Below are positions 59,387 to 64,000 of a stretch of DNA of 64,000 bases, one piece after another; position 1 is the stretch's first letter; the number at the start of each line of letters is the position of its first letter. The position numbers were made by a program, and so were the translations under genes. The stretch covers positions 1 to 64,000 of the forward strand of contig JBCCQN010000011.1 in NCBI GenBank assembly GCA_039024315.1, written 5' to 3'. The notes below the pieces were generated by a model. That model saw only the letters and a list, made by a program, of their open reading frames with translations, did not search any database and was not told the DNA's origin. The DNA comes from JBCAWW01 sp039024315 (GTDB lineage: Bacteria > Bacteroidota > Bacteroidia > J057).

Positions 59387-61186
59387 ATGAGTTCAAACAG
59401 AGCATTCTATCGTTACTTCCTAACTTTGTCTCTTCTGCTTTTTGCAGCAAGTGCCTTTTCCCAGACTACTTGGAAAGCCGACAGATACAATGGCATTCCT
59501 GCCCACGATAAAGCAGATATTCTATATGAAGATTTTTCTGCTGATGGTGGCGCTTTTCCCGTCAACCGTAGCGCAGTTGAGCGCCAAGAAAAGGTTTACA
59601 ACGGTGAGTTTTACATTATCTCTTACGGGCACAAACCCGTTTACAAACTCTCCAACCAACCAATAGACACCAAAGATGATTACGAAATTGAGATGAAGTT
59701 TCGCTTTGGAGAAGGATTCTCCTATACCATGGCCGGTATGGCTTTTGGCGGCGACCAACGTAACTCTCACTTCCGCTTTATCACGGATGTTTATGGCAAT
59801 TACGAAATTTCTATCCACCATCACGGTACTGATAAGATTCTCAACAGCGGCCAAACACGCCGTCGTTATTCTGCTGATGAATCTCGCACGTTGACGCTTC
59901 GCAAAGTCAAAGATCAATGGCACTTCTTCATTAGTGAGGAACTGATACACCAAACCTCTGAGATGGCCTTTTTTGGTGATCGTTTAGGTTTTCGCCTTGG
60001 CGGAACGCGTACCATGAAAGTAGATTACTACCGAGTCTCTCTACTGCAGAGCTCTGATATTCTCGGTCCTATTATCTCATTGAGCCAACCACAAATGACG
60101 AGTGGCAACCTAGCGGTGGTCAATGAAAAGAGAGCTTATATCTCTGGTCGTCTGACTGATCAGTCAGGGGTAGAATCCTTGACGATTAATAATCAGCCCA
60201 TCAGCATAGATAAAAACGGTAATTTCCAAGCTTCACTGCAGATGCCAACCGACAAGCGCATCGCCATCAAGATGGAAGCTGCCGATGTTTATGGTAACCT
60301 GAGCAATCGCGATTTTTACCTTGAGTATCAAAATCCAGCAGCCGTAACTTACAATACAACTACGACTCAGACTCAGTCCAAAAGCAATAATTACAGCAAT
60401 AGCAGCTACAACCAGCCATCAACCACCCCCAGTACTCGTCCTCGTCAGGTGCCTCAACGCCCTGCCAACGTTAGTGCTCCATTGACTAGAGGTGAGAATT
60501 ATTTGTTGGTAATTGGGGTCAATAATTATCGCCATTGGTCTTACCTCAACAATGCTGTTAAAGACTGCCACGACATCGTACGTACTTTGACCCAGTATTA
60601 TATGTTCGAGCCGCAAAATGTTTTCACGCTCTTCAACGAAGAAGCTAGTCGTGAAAATATCCTCGAAAAATTAGAGCAGATCAATAACCAAATCAGTTCT
60701 GAGGACAATCTTCTCGTTTACTATGCGGGTCATGGATTTTACAATACCTCTACAGAACTGGGTTACTGGGTACCGTATGACGCTCGGAAAGACAAAGTTT
60801 CTGACTTTATCCCTAACTCTACGGTAAGAGATTATGTAAGTCAAATCGACGCCCACAATACTTTCTTGATTGCTGATGCCTGCTACTCAGGCTCTATGTT
60901 TGGCACTCACCGAGGCAACACCTACAATCGTGAGGCACGCTCTCGTTGGGCCTTTACTTCTGGTGATATCGAAAAGGTATGGGACGGTCAGCCCGGACAA
61001 AATAGTCCTTTTGCACGCTATTTGATTAGCTACCTCAAGTCCAACAACAAAGCAGAGTTAACTGCTTACGAGTTGATCGATGCGGTATCTAACCAAGTAC
61101 GCAACAATACACAGCAAAACCCACAAGGTGCCCCCTTGAGACAAGCCGATGACCGTGGAGGTATGTTTATCTTCCAACGTCGTTAA
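59387..61186 (+). CDS. Secreted caspase-family (C14) protease
   Basis: The 599-residue protein has a signal peptide (ends ASAFSQ). An N-terminal domain (about 45-235) resembles LamG/concanavalin-like or 3-keto-disaccharide-hydrolase domains (GEGFSYTMAGMAFGGDQRN, LGFRLGGTRTMKVDYYRVSLL), then an Ig-like domain (about 240-315) and a Ser/Thr/Asn/Gln-rich linker. A C-terminal caspase domain (about 365-599) follows: LVIGVNNYRHWSYLNNAVKDCHDIV, then catalytic His in YYAGHG (H449) and catalytic Cys in DACYSGS (C499). Such proteins are metacaspase-like peptidases with probable Arg/Lys or Asp specificity; the target is unknown. A terminator follows at 61208. Confidence 0.93.
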   Translation: MSSNRAFYRYFLTLSLLLFAASAFSQTTWKADRYNGIPAHDKADILYEDFSADGGAFPVNRSAVERQEKVYNGEFYIISYGHKPVYKLSNQPIDTKDDYEIEMKFRFGEGFSYTMAGMAFGGDQRNSHFRFITDVYGNYEISIHHHGTDKILNSGQTRRRYSADESRTLTLRKVKDQWHFFISEELIHQTSEMAFFGDRLGFRLGGTRTMKVDYYRVSLLQSSDILGPIISLSQPQMTSGNLAVVNEKRAYISGRLTDQSGVESLTINNQPISIDKNGNFQASLQMPTDKRIAIKMEAADVYGNLSNRDFYLEYQNPAAVTYNTTTTQTQSKSNNYSNSSYNQPSTTPSTRPRQVPQRPANVSAPLTRGENYLLVIGVNNYRHWSYLNNAVKDCHDIVRTLTQYYMFEPQNVFTLFNEEASRENILEKLEQINNQISSEDNLLVYYAGHGFYNTSTELGYWVPYDARKDKVSDFIPNSTVRDYVSQIDAHNTFLIADACYSGSMFGTHRGNTYNREARSRWAFTSGDIEKVWDGQPGQNSPFARYLISYLKSNNKAELTAYELIDAVSNQVRNNTQQNPQGAPLRQADDRGGMFIFQRR

Positions 61187-61207
61187 TCTCAAAAAGACAT
61201 TTTTTTC

Positions 61208-61240
61208 AACGGCCTCGCCTTGGGTGAGGTCGTTTTTTTA
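61208..61240 (+). terminator. Rho-independent terminator
   Basis: ACGGCCTCGCC pairs with GGTGAGGTCGT around a TTG loop, followed by seven T bases. It ends the caspase transcript and overlaps the upstream region of paaK. Confidence 0.9.
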
Positions 61241-61249
61241 TATTGGGCT

Positions 61250-62536
61250 ATGATGTTTCAACCCGCCCTCGAAAGCATGCCGCTCAATGAGTTGAGAAAA
61301 TTGCAAAGCCAACGTTTACAGAGCCTCGTCAGTCGCCTCTACGAAAAGGTGCCTTTTTACCGACAAAAATTTGAGGAGGGAGGCGTTCGGCCCGCCGAAA
61401 TCAAACATATCTCTGATCTGGCTAAGCTGCCATTTACTTACAAAGATGATCTGAGGCAGCATTATCCCTTTGGGTTGTTTACGATGCCTGTTTCAGAGCT
61501 AGCGCGGATTCATTGCTCGAGTGGTACGACGGGTAAGCCCACGGTCGTAGGCTATTCTTCGCGTGATTTGGAGCTTTTTGCCGAAGTCAACGCTCGTTCC
61601 CTAGCTGCCGCAGGGGCGCGACCAGGCATGATGCTCCACAATGCATATGGCTATGGCCTTTTTACGGGTGGTCTAGGGCTTCACGCTGGCGCGGAACGCT
61701 TAGGCATGACCGTGGTTCCGGTATCTGGGGGTATGACTGACCGGCAAATTATGCTGCTGCAAGATTTTGGACCGCAGGTGATTTGTTGTACCCCTTCCTA
61801 CGCTCAAACCTTAGCAGACGAATTTCACAAGCGCAATATCGATCCGGCGAAGCTCGAATTAGCGTTCGCCGTTTTAGGCGCAGAACCTTGGACCGAAACC
61901 ATCCGTCAACAAGTCGAAGCGGGCCTAAAAGTGCAAGCGACTAATATCTATGGTCTGAGTGAGATCATAGGGCCTGGTGTATCCCAAGAAGCGGTCGAAG
62001 AAAGAGGGACGGGTAGCTATGTTTGGGAGGATCATTTTTTTCCTGAGGTAGTCGATCCCGATACAGGAGCCGTCTTGGCCCAAGGGCAGGACGGCGTTTT
62101 GGTCCTGACCACCTTGACTAAAGAAGCCTTCCCAGTATTGCGCTATTGGACCAATGACATATGTAGTCTTCATTATGATCCGCATGGCCAACGTACCCAT
62201 ATCAAAATGAGTGCGATCAAGGGTCGAGCTGATGATATGCTTATCATTAGAGGGGTCAACCTCTTCCATACCCAAGTCGAAGAATTACTGCCGCAAATCT
62301 CTGAGCTCAGCCCCTTTTACCAACTGATCGTTCGGCGAAGCCAGAACCTAGATAGTGTCGAAGTCAAGGTCGAAGTACAAGAAGGGATTCCGATCAAAGA
62401 GGAGTATGGCCAAGCCCTCGCCCACAAAATCAAACAAAATATCGGCCTCAATATGCAGGTAAGTGTATTGGCTTATGGAGAGATTGCTCGAAGTGAAGGA
62501 GGGAAGCTCAAGCGAATCGTCGATTTGAGAAGGTGA
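61250..62536 (+). CDS. paaK: Phenylacetate-CoA ligase family enzyme
   Basis: The 428-residue protein is an AMP-forming acyl-CoA ligase of the PaaK type. The P-loop is IHCSSGTTGKPTVVGYS; other motifs are the YGYGLFTGGLGLHAGAERLG stretch, the adenylate-binding NIYGLSEIIGPGVSQE, and KGRADDMLIIRGVNLF with the C-terminal domain FRVQxP-like end. It activates phenylacetate or another aryl acid with CoA and ATP. Other paa genes are not in the window, so the enzyme may act on a different acid. Two adjacent ATGs (61250, 61253) are possible starts. Confidence 0.92.
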   Translation: MMFQPALESMPLNELRKLQSQRLQSLVSRLYEKVPFYRQKFEEGGVRPAEIKHISDLAKLPFTYKDDLRQHYPFGLFTMPVSELARIHCSSGTTGKPTVVGYSSRDLELFAEVNARSLAAAGARPGMMLHNAYGYGLFTGGLGLHAGAERLGMTVVPVSGGMTDRQIMLLQDFGPQVICCTPSYAQTLADEFHKRNIDPAKLELAFAVLGAEPWTETIRQQVEAGLKVQATNIYGLSEIIGPGVSQEAVEERGTGSYVWEDHFFPEVVDPDTGAVLAQGQDGVLVLTTLTKEAFPVLRYWTNDICSLHYDPHGQRTHIKMSAIKGRADDMLIIRGVNLFHTQVEELLPQISELSPFYQLIVRRSQNLDSVEVKVEVQEGIPIKEEYGQALAHKIKQNIGLNMQVSVLAYGEIARSEGGKLKRIVDLRR

Positions 62537-62861
62537 AATTTGTTTATTCATGCTTGGCAAACCATTAAATACACCTAAATAACTCAAGCAACTAGCAACT
62601 TGAGTTACTTAGGCAATAGTATTCATCATTTGCTCGAAGACGAATAGAAGCTGACAAAACAGAGCTGCCTCGTTCATTGCAAATCTGAACGGCGTGGCTT
62701 TTTATGGCTTGTAAATAGGGTGATTAATGGTCCCCTGCTTTGCTAAGGTGGTCCTTAGTTTGGAGATCAACTTTGTTTGCGCCTTAAAAATAAGAGCCCT
62801 AAAATGCGTAGATAGTGGAGCCAATACTGGGGAGACGCTATCTAAATAGAGACTAATTGCT
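62537..62861. other. 325-bp gap with terminator-like hairpins
   Basis: After paaK there are two inverted repeats: CTAAATAACTCAAG (about 62574-62587) against CTTGAGTTACTTAG (about 62598-62611), and a weaker GCTGCCTCGTTCA/TGAACGGCGTGGC pair at about 62666-62700 followed by TTTTT. Otherwise no feature is seen. Confidence 0.5.
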
Positions 62862-64000
62862 ATGCATAAGCTGTCAAAATTTAAACTTGGCACATTTATC
62901 TTGATCTTTTCGATCTGGCTTTTTGCCTGTAAAGGCGATAATCCTACTCCTCAGCTGGGCGACGAATTTGTTTTGTTTAATGCCAACATCTACACCCTCA
63001 ACCCCAACCAGCCTTGGGCAGAGGCAATGTATGTCAAAGAAGGGGTGATCCAATTTGTAGGCGGTAGCGCTGATGCCCAGGCCGCTGCTCCTGCTTCTGC
63101 CGAAATGATCAACCTGCAAGGCGCTTTTTTAATGCCGGGTCTGCATGATGTGCATTTGCATCCTCTGGAGGCTGCGACCGATAATTTTCAGTTCACTCTC
63201 AACGACAACATCCAAAATCCAGAAAACTACATCCCCGCCATTGAGGCCGCCCATCTGGCTAATCCCGGAGACGACTGGCTGCTTGGTTGGGGCCACTGGA
63301 TAGATGCGCCGCTAAATGCCACTCGTTTGCCCAAGGCGATCATTGATGAAGTCAGCAGCAATAGACCCATCGCCATTTTAGAGCAAACCTCTCACTCGAT
63401 TTGGTGCAACTCTCAAGCCTTGAATTTGCTAGGCATCGACGACAATACACCCAATCCGCCCGGAGGAATTATCATGCGAGCTGCCGATGGCGAAGCCAAT
63501 GGCCTTTTGATCGACAATGCTGGCAATATGCTCCTCGATATAGCTCTTTCTCCCACGCCCCAGCGCGCTCAAAAAGACTACGATGGCCTGACTCAATCTG
63601 CCTTGGCAGAACTCATGAGGTATGGGATTACCTCTATCTGTGATGCCCGCACTTATTGGAAACGTGAGCATCATCTAACTTGGCAAAAAGTGGCACAGGA
63701 AGGAAAACTGACCGTTAGGGTCAACCTTGGGCTTTGGGCTTATCCTGCGGAGAACGATGCTTCCCAGCTTGCGGCCCTCAAGGCCTTGTATCAAAACAAT
63801 GAAAACAGTCTGCTCAAAATCAATCAAATTAAGGTTTATGTCGATGGTATCGTCCATAATACCACCTGTGCTATGCACGATGACTTTATTGTCAACTACT
63901 TTGGCCTTCCGACCAACAAAGGGCTAAACTATTTTACGGAAACCCGACTGGCTGATTATATCGCCGAATTAGAAAGCATCGGCTTTGACTTTCACATTCA
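62862..64000 (+). CDS. YtcJ-type amidohydrolase lipoprotein (cut by window end)
   Basis: An open frame from ATG 62862 runs past the window end without a stop. It starts with a lipoprotein signal (LGTFILIFSIWLFAC, Cys23). The amidohydrolase-3 fold is recognised by LFNANIYTLNPNQPWAEAM, the metal-binding HDVHLHP, LLGWGHWID, ILEQTSHSIWCNSQALNLLGI and a YGITSICDARTYW segment; the Lys in LLKINQIKVYVDGI probably is the carbamylated or bridging position. The family hydrolyses cyclic or N-acyl amides. It is presumably bound to a periplasmic membrane face. The first 380 residues are visible. Confidence 0.9.
   Translation, partial: MHKLSKFKLGTFILIFSIWLFACKGDNPTPQLGDEFVLFNANIYTLNPNQPWAEAMYVKEGVIQFVGGSADAQAAAPASAEMINLQGAFLMPGLHDVHLHPLEAATDNFQFTLNDNIQNPENYIPAIEAAHLANPGDDWLLGWGHWIDAPLNATRLPKAIIDEVSSNRPIAILEQTSHSIWCNSQALNLLGIDDNTPNPPGGIIMRAADGEANGLLIDNAGNMLLDIALSPTPQRAQKDYDGLTQSALAELMRYGITSICDARTYWKREHHLTWQKVAQEGKLTVRVNLGLWAYPAENDASQLAALKALYQNNENSLLKINQIKVYVDGIVHNTTCAMHDDFIVNYFGLPTNKGLNYFTETRLADYIAELESIGFDFHI

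Noticed and set aside
1..64000. tRNA, rRNA, tmRNA and riboswitches
   Set aside because: I scanned by eye for T-loop-like GGTTCGAATC sequences, and upstream of thiL for a TPP riboswitch, and found none that I could support.

Overview
The window reads as chromosomal DNA of a Bacteroidota bacterium, most likely of the marine Saprospiria/Lewinella type. This is inferred from type IX secretion C-terminal sorting domains (34309-35400, 42492-43598), typical Bacteroidota families (DUF4175, DUF4139, RhaT-like permease, LuxC-type acyl-CoA reductase beside a ferredoxin), lipoproteins with relaxed lipoboxes, and the general lack of Shine-Dalgarno sequences. I see no tRNA, rRNA, CRISPR array, phage or intact insertion sequence.

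Layout. 0-9 kb: C-terminal tail of a cut gene, a secreted Ig-like protein, a methyltransferase, mnmG, a 2OG-Fe dioxygenase, a membrane AraC-type regulator and a class C serine hydrolase. 9-16 kb: a PRMT-like methyltransferase and three GT-C-like membrane modules (one free, two fused in tandem), then a fourth glycosyltransferase split by an in-frame TAG. 16-23 kb: an all-minus block (ybeY, anti-sigma-type ATPase, giant DUF4175 protein, Doc toxin-antitoxin, exodeoxyribonuclease III, thiL). Two parS-like palindromes precede ybeY, and a gene-free stretch rich in DnaA-box-like sequences follows thiL (23.2-24.2 kb). I take this as a candidate replication origin region; nearby mnmG fits. 24-35 kb: RhaT-like transporter, large cytochrome c/propeller lipoprotein, enoyl-CoA hydratase, acyl-CoA dehydrogenase, phosphodiester glycosidase, glutathione peroxidase, GH16 glycanase. 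35-46 kb: accessory and regulatory genes (VOC protein, two paralogous 309-residue coiled-coil proteins, esterase plus AraC regulator, two-component system, T9SS cargo). 46-64 kb: M48 protease plus beta-barrel, recO, DUF4139, psuK-psuG, DUF368, frr, gatB, ferredoxin, acyl-CoA reductase, secreted caspase-family protease, phenylacetate-CoA ligase, and an amidohydrolase running off the end.

The most unusual signal is a dispersed repeat system. A short unit made of a mini-hairpin (CCGC-TTC-GCGG, CTGC-TGC-GCAG and covarying forms) followed by AACGCTTATC occurs at least 27 times between genes and about eight times inside genes. Between genes it often comes as inverted pairs bracketing 100-240 bp of interchangeable palindromic modules. 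Read on the other strand it is CGTT plus a hairpin with a GAA or GCA triloop, the kind of substrate expected for a REP-associated single-strand transposase, although no such enzyme lies in the window. A second, smaller family (CTGAGAAT ... ATTCTCAGGGCC) occurs four times. All calls are from reading sequence and translations only; no database search was run.
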